From Cristatella mucedo (Eukaryota; Bryozoa; Phylactolaemata; Cristatellidae): 64,000 bases of DNA. A program made the position numbers and the translations under genes. The notes below the pieces were generated by a model. That model was not told the DNA's origin and searched no databases. It was given only the letters and a program-made list of their open reading frames with translations. Where the stretch lies: NCBI GenBank assembly GCA_009760855.2, contig WPIO01000130.1, positions 366,501 to 430,500 on the forward strand, written 5' to 3'. Below are positions 1 to 11,927 of the stretch, one piece after another; the first letter of the stretch is position 1; each line of letters begins with the position of its first letter.

Positions 1-2
1 CG

Positions 3-197
3 GCCATCGGGCTGACTAGCAACGCATCGCTGCTGCTGTTGTTATTGCTGCTTCTGCTATTGCTTCTATGCCTCTGCTGCTGCTTCGGCTGCTGCTCATC
101 GGGACCGGCAGCCATTCTAACGTATATCGAAGGGGCACAGCAGAGGGGGCTCGACGGACTAAATTTGGCCAAGATGGTGCACGAAAAGCTTGTCTAG
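3..197 (+). CDS. possible 3' end of an upstream gene: leucine-rich membrane segment plus short tail (partial)
   Basis: An open frame enters from the left edge and ends at TAG 195-197, giving about 64 residues without a start codon. It reads as a run of about 13 leucines, then a cysteine cluster (CLCCCFGCC), then a polar tail ending MVHEKLV. This resembles a transmembrane helix followed by a juxtamembrane palmitoylation-type cysteine patch and a short cytoplasmic tail. The leucines use mixed codons (CTG, TTG, TTA, CTT, CTA), as expected if protein is under selection, but a decayed CTG microsatellite could look the same. An AATAAA lies downstream at 941-946 and would suit a 750-nt 3' UTR. I do not recognise the family. 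A coding assignment is tentative. Confidence 0.3.
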   Translation, partial: AIGLTSNASLLLLLLLLLLLLLCLCCCFGCCSSGPAAILTYIEGAQQRGLDGLNLAKMVHEKLV

Positions 198-1766
198 ACT
201 AAATGGCCGCACAGCAGCACCATTCCCAGCCTCTCGTGCCGTCTCAGCGCTCCGCTATTGTTCTGCAAGACTTCCGCCAATGCGAGCTCACGTCCGACTG
301 CACGGTCTCGGCGTCCCGACTCAGCCCCTGCAGTCTGGCCGTGACCACCCCTCTACCAGCCAAACATCAAAGTACCGCGGCGATTTACTTAAATTTATGG
401 CCCTGGAAGGCTGTATCGTGTGCTGAGTTCTCTTCACACCGAATACCCTGAGCACCTTCCAAGCGTTGAATGCGACAGACACGTTCGGGGGACCGGCCAC
501 CGGATCGTCGTAAGGCATATGCTAAATTCCTAGAAAAAGATTTAGTCCTCTGAAGGGGCTGTACAAATGTAGAAGCAGTAGTACTAGTATAAATTGGGCC
601 GGACGAGCCGCTGGAGCTCCATAGGTCGACCTTTGGTTGACCGTTCCATTGCTCCAGTCGTGAGTGCGGACAGCCTTCACTGGCTGAGTGAGGCGTCGGC
701 GGCCATAAATGCGTCGGCGGCGGGGCTGCACTGCTCACCCTGCACTCTGTCGACTGCCTCTCGGGGTGCGGTGGGAATGCCTGCACCGTCGATCGGAACA
801 AAAGATAGATAAGATAGAGATCTTGGCAAGATCAGATGGCGGGCTTGTGAATAGAATGACGTCGGTCACCCAGCGTTCGCGCCGGGAGACGCGTGCATGT
901 CACCTTGTGCCGGCAGGCGTCGCCGCAGCTAGTTAGCCCCAATAAACTAGCGATGTGAGCAGCTCTCGCCCCGGCGTGCCGCCAGCTTGTGCCTGGCCGC
1001 TAGCTTGCCGATTCTTATATGTACGCGCAGCCAGGTATTCGTCAGAGACTCGCTTCACGATGGCTGACGGTCGAGCGATCGTCGAACGGGGCAGTTGGTC
1101 ATCATCAAAATCAGCCAGAAGCGCCGATGCTGCCAGCTGGCAACGGTGTAGCCGAGGCCGGCAAGCGAGCTGGCTGCTGCAGTTAGTTGACCAGCGGCAG
1201 CTGCGCTGGGTAGCAATAACAAGCGAACCGTGAACAACAGACAGAGGGCGGCGGCCGCCGGAAGACGGCCAGACCACTACGGCGCCTGCCCCTGCCGCCG
1301 CCGCAGTCTCGCGTACACTAAACCGTGAATCAGCTTTCGTCTTGCAGCATTTAATCCTCTCTAACCCGACAGGCTTCCTCTCCGTGCCCAAGCTCTCGTC
1401 TGAGCAGGGATGAGCTTCCCGCCCCCCCGAAGTGCGATTCGTTTGAAAGCTTGACGAGAGCAGGCGGCACATCCGATCGGGTGGATGCAGCCGTAGAATT
1501 AATGCGGCCGCGTCGACGGCTGGAGCCGGAGTCATAGTCAGGGCAGGATGCGGCGGCGGCAGCGGCGGCGGCGGCAGCGGGCGGCGGCTCGCCCGGTCTA
1601 TCTTAGACGACCTACGGCGGAGCCGTCTATCAGATGAGATAAGCTCTGCGGTCGGTCGCAGTCGGACTGCCTGACTGATTGCCACGCTCGCTCGCTTGAT
1701 CGGCTGCTTGCTCGACTCAGTTGGGGGGCCCCTCCAGCAGCTGGATTTAAGGTCGAGGCTTCGGAT

Positions 1767-1852
1767 CAGTGCGCACGGCGGCGGCGGCAGCGGCGCTCGA
1801 CAGCTTAGAGACCAGTGCGAACGGCGGCGGCGGCACTCGACAGCTTAGAGAC
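1767..1852. repeat. tandem duplication, about 46/40 bp units
   Basis: Two adjacent units (1,767-1,812 and 1,813-1,852) each run from CAGTGCG through a GGC-repeat core to CTCGACAGCTTAGAGAC. They differ mainly by a 6-bp length change in the GGC core. Confidence 0.85.
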
Positions 1853-3450
1853 CGATGCAAGATTCATTTCCGTCGCCTGCCGGCTTACAGTCCACTGCCT
1901 GTCGAAGAAACTAGCGCAGGTTTTTGGGCGCGACTGGGTCAGCTATAGGCGGCGGCCCCAAGCCACCTAGATGCCTAGACGAACAGGCTGGCGTCAGGTC
2001 TCGCGGCTGGATTAAAAAGCGGCTCCGTCGCGAAGACTTACGAAGCTGAAGAGCCCGCGGCCGGCGAGAAGTACGATCCTGACTCAGAGCACAAGTTGGA
2101 CAATGTTCGCATCGAAAACACGAGCGCATCAAAGCAATAAAAAAACCCGAAAGCTTTGAACCAACTCACATTGCAGCAGCTGCGTTCACTTCAAGCGCTT
2201 GTGCACTGAGAAAAAATGTTGGACTACTCGAACCTGGATCGTAGCATAAGACCGAGTGATCGACATTCACGACCCTGGTGTTCCAGTCTTGCGGCAGGCA
2301 ATGCTTTGCAATGCCCACTGCAAGCGATCGGGAGCGATTACCGTCGCGGCCGCCATTTAGTGAGACTGCTAAAAGTCAGCTCACCTCACTTTGCGAAGGG
2401 CCGAGTGGGGGAGACTTCGGCAATAAATTCATTAGTAGCCATCGCGTTGGAGACATGAAACTGTCGGGCTGCCGATTCAATCGGCAGAATAGCCCAGTAG
2501 TCTCGTGGGCAGTTTTCACTCAAAACAAAGCGTGCCCTCAGCAGCGACATCAAATTGCAAACCAACATCTGCCGTGCATAGGAGTAAACAGTCAGGCACT
2601 TTGGAGTCAGGCACTGGAGGAGCTCCGAGGGACGTGTGGGCTGTGGCAGTTATTGATATACAGCTTTTCAGAACTGACAGCTTGCATCGGACTAGAGCTC
2701 GGCAAATCAAATGTATTGCACCGTGTATCGCCTCCGTCTGTAACTCAACAAGGCCGCGAGAACTGGGGGGGTGCTTCGCTGGAGTGCAGTACTCTCAAAG
2801 CCTAATCGGCATTCGGTGCAGCGCAGCTTGTAAGTCGGACACGTTGAGCGAATAGCTGTGCAACGTGGCTTTATTAGACTTAGCATCGAAGGAAAATGAT
2901 ATATCGAGCAAGTGCATTCTATTGTCAGCATCTCTCTTATGCAATGAGGCAGTCCAATTTGGATCCTTAGTTTGAGCAGTTCAGCGACGAAATGACTGGT
3001 CTCGCAGGCCGCGCAGGTATCTCGCTAGGCATGTATGTCCTGCTACTCGATGCTAAACAGGCGCAGAATTTCCTGTCTTCGGGGCACCAGCCAGCAGGTA
3101 AAGAGAGATCGCGTGTGAACTTACCAGATTTGTTGTTCAAGCAATACCGATCAATTAAAGGTGGCGTATCGTGACATCCGACGAGGACGGACAAGAGTAC
3201 GGGCGAGCAGCCAAGATCATCAATGTAAGCAGGGCTGACCACGGAATGCATCCGGCCAAGGCCTCTCGCGGTGGGGGCTGCTCGGCTAGCAGGTAGGCTT
3301 CCAGGTAGACCTTCGCATGTCATATTACTCGGTAGCAGGTAAATTAGCCACTGGCCAGCGCTGCATGATACTCACTTGTGGCCACTTGGCCGCACGACTA
3401 GCACCAGATGACAGCCCAGCGGGTCAGCAGGTCTGATTGCGACACTAAGG

Positions 3451-3483
3451 GAGGGCAGGGCAGGACAGGGCAGGGCAGGGCAG
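3451..3483. repeat. GGGCA pentanucleotide repeat
   Basis: Imperfect GGGCA/GGACA units repeated about six times. The regularly spaced G-triplets could form a G-quadruplex on this strand. Confidence 0.8.
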
Positions 3484-4055
3484 AAGAGCCTGGTACGACC
3501 TTGACCTCGTTCAATTCTAATCTACCAAAAAAGAAAAGAGTGCAGCTGTCCCTTTTCCCAAACTAGGGCACTTGAGGCCAGAGCGTTGAGTGTACAGGCG
3601 TCCCCTGTACGTTCAGGTGCCAGCACTAGCATAGGTACCACTCACCTGTGTGCCTCTCTCAAGTCGCTGCCAGCAGACTGAATTCTATGCACGTAAGCAA
3701 ACGCAGAGAGCCCAGTTGAAGCAGAACAGAGGCTGCATGCCCGAGAGATGGCAGCAGCAAAAGGTATGCACGTCGCACGTCGTCCCAGCAGCTTGCGACT
3801 CTCTGCACCATCTGATCGACTACACAAGGTGAACAGACGACTTGACACACAGCAACCAAGGTACTCCGGATGCGACACCTCAACACCGAAGTCAAACTCA
3901 TTAATCATTACCTCGCCTGCTGACACTGCTGAGCTGCTGGCTAGATGATGTGCTTGTGCCAGACTACCTTCCGAGCAAACGAGCGCTCGAAATCTTATAA
4001 AGTACAGTAGATTGAACTCTTGCCGAGTTAGCACACACAACATCGCTCCAGTAGG

Positions 4056-4157
<102 letters not shown>

Positions 4158-6467
4158 TGTTTGGGAAGCATACCGGTACAGTCGAACTAAGCAAGTCAGA
4201 GCGTCGACTTTGCCCAGCCCTCGACAAAATCGCCCTGTAACACGGGCTAACGAAGCTAATTGCCGGTGAGCCACTGTGCAACTTTGGGCAGGCTATATCG
4301 GCCAGCAGGCTACCAGCCCCGGTAGCCTAGCGGCATGTGCTTATTGGCAATGGACACAAGACTAATCCAATCTACGAATCATAGACACGTCGTCGGCTGC
4401 AGGTCAGACCAATATTGTGTCTGCAGGTAGCAGAACGGAAATGTCAAGGTCATTTGCGTAGTCAAGGTGAGGCGTATATTACTTTCATTGTAGCCAAGCC
4501 CATGTGTCAGCAGAAAGGCACCGAACGGTCGATCGAACCCTCAGCTCTACTGAGCTGCAGACACGGGGAGACACAAAAGCCAAGCAAATCCAGTGACGCA
4601 TGAGCAAAGTGCATTTGCAGCCTGAAGAAGGACGAAGGAAAGGGAAATCATACTGCCAGCCACAGGAGTGCCAGCCACAAGCTGGCTCTACTTGCTGCTG
4701 GACCACACGGGACTGACGGCGGCAGTACTTTGAGCGATGCCATCCTAGCTGCAGCCCACGTGCGTGCATGAAGAAATCTGAGGGAGACCCAGCCCGAAGC
4801 TGAGTGGTGTGCGTTGGCTAGGTTGTTAACCCTTGCATTAATGCCCTCCCACTCTGCTCGGGCCACTGTAGATCTCGGGCACAATGGCCGGTAAGCTATC
4901 GGTAAGCAAGCTACTCGAGTTGCATATATTCAGCTACACAATTGCAGCAGCGACCGAGTGCAGCTGAATAGGCAGCCGTTTGAATAGACGCCAGAGGCAT
5001 CAGATGCTTCGGCCAGGTATGCAGTGTTAGCCGGACCCGGTGAAGCAGCACACACACGTGCTAGTGCTGCTTCCAGCTACGTAGCTGCATGGATGTACTA
5101 GCTGGCAAGCACTCAGCATCTCAGGCTCCTCTTTTCCAACCCTTCGACCTGCTATACCATCGGCTGAACAGCAGGGCCTACATACCACAACCACTGCATC
5201 ACCCCTCCCGGCCAGCAGGCCATCGACCTACTTATTTACTTTTCCGATGCAACCTCCCTCACCCCCCCCCACCTGCATTTCCAGTCCAAAACGATGAAGA
5301 TACCGCGGCAAGTCGGCTAGGCAGGAGGATTACTACTCTCCGGATGTTGCCACCCAGGTGATCAGAGGCTTATATGACGTATAGCTTAGTCAGCCGGTGT
5401 GGGTAGGAGTCACTCGCACCTAGGCATAGCAGACGCATCCATCTGCAGACCTACAGCCATAGTCTGTACTTAGATGGCCCATCGTGTACCGGAAGCTCAC
5501 ATGCTGGCCAAGCATTTGGGCACACATGAGCAGCGCCCGAGGAGGCACGGCTTAGAACGAACCGCCGTCCTCCAGTCAGCAGAGCCAGCACGTGCACGCA
5601 CGCAAAGCAGCCCCCCCCCAGCACACTGCCGAGCACCTGCAGCAGCCCCACGACGAATTGGTTGCACACACCGAAAAGCTGACCGTGCGAGCTGCAGGCA
5701 GGGTCGCACACGAGGGCAACAGCAGGAGGCGAAGCTGCCGTGCCAATCATCGGTCATCGATGGCTGCACAGCGGCTACGGCTCGAGCCAACGAGCTGCGG
5801 CTGCTTCTGCTGCATCTCACCATTAGGCCGGTGGGGGGGAAGCCTCTGATCGACTGCTGGGTCGAATATGACCGACTGGCAGCCGAGCAGACAGATCCGC
5901 TAGCTCGAGCTGACTCGACTGGCTGCATCCAGCGCTGTACGTCACAATTCCAAGCTTTAGATGGCGGAACAGGTTTACTCTAAACGAAGCCTGCCCGCCG
6001 ATCTCTCGCACCCACTAAGAAGCTAGGCGTAGCACCGCAGGAGGCATGGCCTCCACCCTCTGATTGCAGCAATCTAGGGAAGCAGTGGCCGCCGCCGCCG
6101 CGTACACAGCCACCTCTATCTAAACGTGCAGAGTCGGCATTGAAAGAATGTTCACCATCGCCACGGCAGCGCTGAGCGCAGCCGAGGGAGGCTGCAGCAC
6201 GACAGCCGGCGCAGGGTGGGACCCGCTGGCTACAGCAGGCACTTGACCCCTTTACAACCCACCAGGGGCGCTGCGGGCGTCGTGGGTGGCGGCCCCTAGC
6301 CGATGCCGCCGTATCCAACGAGCCAGCGCTTTAAAATTGAAATCTTTTACCATCAACAGTCGTCAAGTTATTAAAGATAGTAGACGATTGTTGCTAAACA
6401 CAATTTAATAATTTAAACAATTAAACTAGCGTCGAATGCATTCATATGCAGATTAGTTAGCGCGTGG

Positions 6468-6586
6468 CACTATAAAGCGCGAGAGCTGCGCCTGCGCAGC
6501 TCAATCTCGGCCCGTCTCTCGAACCGTCAGCAACGACCGGCTCCTGCGACGCTGCCCTTCTTCGAAGACAGAACCTCGACACCAAG
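6468..6586 (+). promoter_or_regulatory. candidate TATA promoter and untranslated first exon
   Basis: A TATAAAG box lies at about 6,471 in a GC-rich setting (CACTATAAAGCGCGAGAGCT). It is followed by about 110 nt without a start codon that ends at a donor-like CACCAAG|GTATGG at 6,586. This has the shape of a promoter with a non-coding first exon. It could feed the SLC6 gene, whose first coding exon is preceded by an acceptor-like TTCGCTTTGCAG at 11,920. That link is inference; no transcript evidence is available here. Confidence 0.25.
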
Positions 6587-6589
6587 GTA

Positions 6590-8805
6590 TGGCGCACTGC
6601 AATTTCTGATCGGCGCTTGCGGGCACAAGTAGCGGAGTGCTTTGAACGTGGCAGCATGGGCTTTTGAGCTCCCGGCAGCGGGCTCGACGGCGCCGGCCGG
6701 CCGAACCCGCGCGGTCGCCTACCCCAGCTACCCTTCCTCCGCCGCGCGAGGCGACCACCACGCCTTGCCCGATATCACTGCTCCCGGCTCGATGGTAGAG
6801 CCGCACTTGGCAGGTAGGCAAGCCTCGAGCGCGCCTGGGCGCGCACATGCTTGGCTTCGGCAGCTGCGTCTACAGCAGAAGCGATCCGTAACGGTAGACC
6901 GCTAGCGGGCCAAGATGTAAACCGTTTTGAGCGCAGCCGTGTAAACGGGCCTCCTCCGCGGCGGCAGCGGCGGCGCTTTACGCACTCGATGGCCGGTTTG
7001 ATGCTCAGTGAAATTCTCAGCCATGCCTGTTTCAAAGCAGAGACGGAGCCTGGAGACCTCCTGTTCGTTGGCGGGCTCTCTGCTTGTCTGTTGGCTCTCG
7101 TTGGGCAGATTTGAAAAGCTGAATGACGCTTCGGGCGCTAGGCAAGGGATCTGTGGTGCTGCTGCTGATCGAAGGCTGTGCGAGCTGGTCTTCGAAAGTC
7201 GCCTGTCATCAGCTGCATACCAGCTCGGATATGTTTTGCATGTTCGGGTAATCTTAAGCAGGACTTAGCATCTGACCTTGTCCCCTAATAGTGACCGTTT
7301 GCATTTCATTTTTAAACGAAGCCCGGAACAGTCAGCACGCTCTAGCACCGCCATGTTCGCCAGCTAATTGCATGCCAAACGAGCAGGCTGCCAGGCGCAG
7401 CAGTTAAAGCTAGTCCATACCAGTGCGCTACTTAACCTAACACTCTTAGCGCTCTAAAGAGGCTACGGATGGCTGACCGATTGGGTAGAACGGGGATCGA
7501 GTATAATGAACCGCTTTAAATACCTAACTTGAAGCAGGATGCTTGACATGCTGCCCACGATGCAGGCCAAATCATCCTTTGTCAGCAGGTCACTTCGCCG
7601 TTGTCTCGGTCCTCGTAGTCCATAGAAAGGGTGCGACCGAGTCCATATAAAGGCGTCGTTACGAGCCAGTACGAATGCGTTGGGGCTCTTAGATCTGACT
7701 GTGTAAGAATGCACTTGGGTCTCTCAAGTAGCTACGGTACGAGATCGCTCTGGTGGGGGACTTGACTGACTCACAGTACCAGCCGTCGGACAAGTCCAGA
7801 CCACTACCATACCGCCCGCTGCGAGCATTGTGTGGCTAGGTAGCTACCTAGCACGAAATTAGGAGTGCCTGCTTGATTGAGCTCGAGACGTCGGAAGGCA
7901 AGCATGCCCCCTACCTGTATCAGAGTTAGGCAGCCCGTTCGGCCAACCTTATAAATGAGCCACCCGGCTGGGCGAAGCTGGTTGTAGGGGGTCGACGTCG
8001 CGATAGGGTGCATATGAGTGGCCGAGGTCTGTTAGGTAACCGCAGTTGCAAAGCACCTGTGTAGCCGTCCACCCTACCGCCGGCCGGCGCCGGCCATGCG
8101 TAAACCAGCGAAGGTATAACCGGAAGTCGCAGCAACGTTCTGCTATTGGTGATTTGAACGTCCAATAGATTTTGGGCTCCTTGACCTCTGATGGCTGCTC
8201 AGCCCGCGGCGGCTTACGACCTTGCGCAGCCACGGGCTACGCAACTAATGCGTCGTCGTGTATCTATGAATAACGATATGGACGATGGTGATTATATGTA
8301 AAGCAAGGAGATTTTGTAAGTGCGTATGCATCGAAAAACGTATTTATATTTACACCCAAACGCAAAAGTCTTGTTCCACCACTAAAAATGAGTGAGTCGG
8401 TCAGAAGCAGCAGAGATGTGGCTCCGTTTAAACCGCGACCGCCGAAGCCAAAATGGAACGGCTGTCTCTGTGGCCAGTGCATGAGGTGATTTAAAACTGC
8501 GAATACTTTCCTTTGTTTTGGGAATATAATTGTGGGTTTCTAGGGACTAAAATTCTTGCAATATTTAGCTGTTTGTTCCGCGAGCGGTCTCATATATGTC
8601 TGCACAATCGTTGCGGGGCCGAGGGGGTGGGCTTTCCTTTCCTTCCGGCGGAGAGCCGTCTTCTTCCGGCTCAATAGCCCTCGAGCAGTTAGCTACAATC
8701 TGGACAAGTTAAAACACACGGGGGTTGCCCAAAGAAGAAGATACGAAGTGACGACTTTTGTCTGAATGTGTTGGCTCTTCAGGCATCGTTTCGGGAAGCT
8801 CGCTG
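6590..8805. other. non-coding stretch, nothing recognised
   Basis: I see short unsupported open frames only. There is no domain, RNA gene or recognisable transposon. Confidence 0.5.
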
Positions 8806-8810
8806 TCTCA

Positions 8811-8960
8811 ATCTCTAGCGCTGGCTTGGCCCAGTGGTTGTGGTACTCACGCCCCGACGTAGGTGCGGCCGAGGTCGCGGGCTCGAGCCATGTGGCATAT
8901 GTGCAGCTCCTGAATAGAGATTAAGTCAACTCTCTTGGTGTTCCATGAAAATGAATTATA
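8811..8960 (+). repeat. SINE family 2 (tRNA-derived, L2-type tail), forward copy
   Basis: The copy starts GCTTGGCCCAGTGG (A-box region), passes GGGCTCGAGCC (B-box-like, with the tRNA GGTTCGAxxCC layout), and ends CTGAATAGAGATTAAG...CTCTTGGTG...AATGAATTATATTA. The last part matches the 3' tail of the L2-like LINEs in this window. It is diverged. Confidence 0.75.
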
Positions 8961-9315
8961 TTAGCGATCACTATCGGGAACGTGATTAGCCCGGATACAG
9001 AGCATCTCAGATGTGGAGGCTTGCTACCCGCGGCGTATTTAGAAGAGTCGCCAGACGAATGAGGCACAGAAAAGTCAGTCTCAGATGGGCCCAGGTCCAC
9101 GCCCACTACACCGCTTACGACTGGACTCGTGTTTGCGGCTTGCAGCGCCGGCCAGTCCTCGCTAGACGACTTGCCGTGGGCGGTGTTCACATCGTACCAC
9201 TCCACTTTCATAGATGTACGTTGTTGTTTGTATTAACTGAGCCGAGGCACAATTCAAGTCTCTCTATAATAATGAGAATATTAATAATATTAGTAGTAAC
9301 CGTAGTTTTACGATT

Positions 9316-9617
9316 ATAAGTCGCACCCAAGTGTAAGTCGTACCCTAAATTTATGGAAAACATTTTTCGAAAAGTTTTTATTGAAAAATATTCTTACTAA
9401 ATATATAGCTCATTTGGTATTAATATAAGTTTGCTTTAATTATCACAGTTAGCATGAAACTCATCATCATATCATATCAGCATCATATCATCATCATATC
9501 GGTATCACTGCTAACGTCTTCATAGTCTCCTGCAGAATTTTCAATGTCTGAATCATCTCTTTCCTCATAGATTGCCTCGTCTTCATCTCCATCCAGCATG
9601 CTTGAAATTCGAAATTT
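9316..9617 (-). pseudogene. pogo/Tigger-like DNA transposon relic: transposase C-terminus and 3' terminus
   Basis: On the minus strand an open stretch (about 9,617 down to the stop at 9,483-9,485) reads ISSMLDGDEDEAIYEE, then an acidic tail rich in D, E and S. From memory this resembles the C-terminus of pogo-like DDE transposases, which often carry a xISNALDGTEDD-type motif before an acidic tail. About 130 bp further along the minus strand comes GGGTACGACTTACACTTGGG followed by TGCGACTTATAATCG, the tandem G(T/C)GCGxCTTATA terminal sequence typical of such elements. A TAA stop cuts the frame just upstream, so only a decayed remnant is left. Confidence 0.5.
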
Positions 9618-9619
9618 TA

Positions 9620-11900
9620 GGAATTATGGTCAGCTAAAGTAAAGTGTTGTATAAACTAGTTAATCCCATATGAACAAGTTGAGCAGCAGCAGATAGGTAA
9701 GAGAAGAGAAGAAAAATGAGTACGCGCAAGACGACTCCGCCCCACACTTGAATGGTAACTAAAGATAATACAGAAATAATAAAGGCAATTAAAACTATAA
9801 AGTAACGGCAGGAGTAAAATAGAACAGAACAGGTGGCTGTCGAGCCGCTCTTCGCGCGAGGCTCACGCGTACCCCTGCCTCCTTCGCTAACTCACGCCCA
9901 CTGATGCAATATGATCTGTTATGATAACGGGCAGCTATAAGGCGCACTTTGGCCTGGTTCATTACTAGAGCATCTAACTATTCTCCCGCTTGTCGCGTGT
10001 GAATCTCGTCCGCCGCATCTCGTCCTGCGCACTCGCATTCGCCGACGGAGCGCCGCCGACGCTCGCCCGCCGCCGGAGCCGGACGAGCGAGCCGCGTTCG
10101 CCCGAAACCCGATCGTCGGGGAGGCGTGAGTAAATGCCGGAGCGCGTCGCGACGTAGATGAAACGGCAACGGCGTCATTGCCTCCGTATTGTCAAAAGCG
10201 GCTCGCTCCGTCTGATGGTGGCGCTCGCGCAAGCGGTGGTGCTGAGCTCGCTAGCGGCGGTGGCGGCCTGCCCGCCAGCACCTTTGCCGTCGCCAAAGGC
10301 TGTCGAAGTCCCTGAGGGTGCCACCCGAGTTTCGCTCCGGTCGCGCCCGCTCTCTCTCACCTGCCTGCTCGGCTAGCAAAAAAGAACAGGCGCGCCATGG
10401 CCGGATGCAAAAGCGCCATCTTTTCGGCTCCGAGCTCGTTGCTCTCGAAGCCGCCAGCAGCTTTCCGCAGCGGCAGCGTCGCCGCCGCCGCACGCCGCCT
10501 CGCGCCCGCCGAGCCGGCGTTCGCACTTGCCGGCGCGCTGTAGTCCCGGGCGAAGATTTCATTATCGCGCTCAAATTGGCGGCGGCGCTTTTTAGCGCGA
10601 GAAGCGCGCTGTGCGCGGCCGACGCAAAGAAAGACCGCGGCGAAGGCGGGCGCTCGCGCTCACTGGCGCCCGCCCGCACCGTTCGCGTCGCGGCGCGCAC
10701 CGGCTGGCGTGGTTCCAATCCCGACGGACCGTGACGCCGGCCTAGGTATCTCTCGGACCTTATGCCGCTGGCGTCGTCCTTCGCTCTGCGGGAGGTCGCG
10801 GCCAGCTATCGGAGCCATGTGCGCGATCGGACGCTGGCCGCCAGCCAAGCCAGCCCACGCGCTGGCCACCGGGGGCGAGGAGGCGCGTCTAAACAGAGTG
10901 TGTGTCGGTAACTAGAAGAGCGTGGCTTGTCCCCCGAGTGTTGAAGTAGGGGCGCTCGCTGTCGAGAAGGAAAGAAAGCGCCCGCGTCTGTCTAAAAAAA
11001 AAACAGAAGGCCAAAGGCGGTAGCCAAAAAGCGCGTTTCACTGTTAAGCGTTGGGCGGAAGCGCAGACTCGGTCCGTTATTCGGCCCCAAATGAGAAGCA
11101 GCGCCGCGGCGTCGCTGTCCAGCGCAGCATTAGCGTCCGCGCTCGCCGTTAGCTTCTTTGCGGAATAGTCCAGCGGCGCTCGATGGCGAACGGCGTCCCT
11201 GTCTTTGATCGTGCGTGTAGGAGGCATTCGACGGCGGCGGCGGCAGTTGCGAAATAATTGCATAGCGAACCAGGGAGCTGTCGCCTCCACGTCCGCCGCG
11301 CGAGCCCATCGCAAAATGGACAGCCTCGCACCGCTACCAGAGGGATCCAAATCAAGGGAGGGAAAGTCCGAGGGGTGGGGAGTTACGCCCTCACCGCTGT
11401 AAGAGTTATCTCCCTCACATCACATTTATCTATATTTCTTAAATACTAAGAGGACGACCGGCATGAGAATTGCCACAAACAAAGAGGACAAAATGAGCTA
11501 TCTTTTGATGTAGCCATAGCTGCTGTGATGATTGCGATGACCTGTAAAAGTCAAGGTCACGTTTTCAGGTAACATTAGCAAAACATCGCTTCCTTGGACA
11601 TCCAACAGATTCATTGCTGTGCATTGTAGACATTTTCCAAACCTCTCAAAGGATGCAGGACACTTTTTTGACTGGCATATTTTTCTAAAACAAAAAAGAA
11701 AATTTTTTGGGGCGTTTAAAAAAAGGACATTAATCAGCAAAAGTCAATCACGTGACACTGAAGTACAGTGGCGCTATACTTACTTGACGCACAACCAAAC
11801 TGAGACATCGACGTCAAACAAGACGACCAGAGCATATATTCCAAATTTCAAGGTCCATTACTCGGGGAGTTCGAGAGCAGCTCCAGCTCAGTCCGCCGCC
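9620..11900. other. GC-rich upstream region of the SLC6 gene
   Basis: From about 9,980 to 11,400 the sequence is very GC- and CpG-rich, like a CpG island or promoter-proximal region. Open frames there are compositional. A CACGTG E-box lies at about 11,750 and TCAAGGTCA at 11,551-11,559. I cannot place a transcription start. Confidence 0.4.
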
Positions 11901-11927
11901 GCGTTCGTTCGCTTTGCAGCGGCTGCG

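Noticed and set aside
933-1685. 250-residue open frame on the minus strand
   Set aside because: Proline/arginine/serine-rich translation of a GC-rich tract with GGC repeats; overlapping open frames on both strands; no domain and no splice support.
9316-9960. ATAAGTCGCAC (9,316) and ATAAGGCGCAC (9,937) as terminal inverted repeats
   Set aside because: Both occur in the same orientation, so they cannot be the two inverted ends of one transposon.
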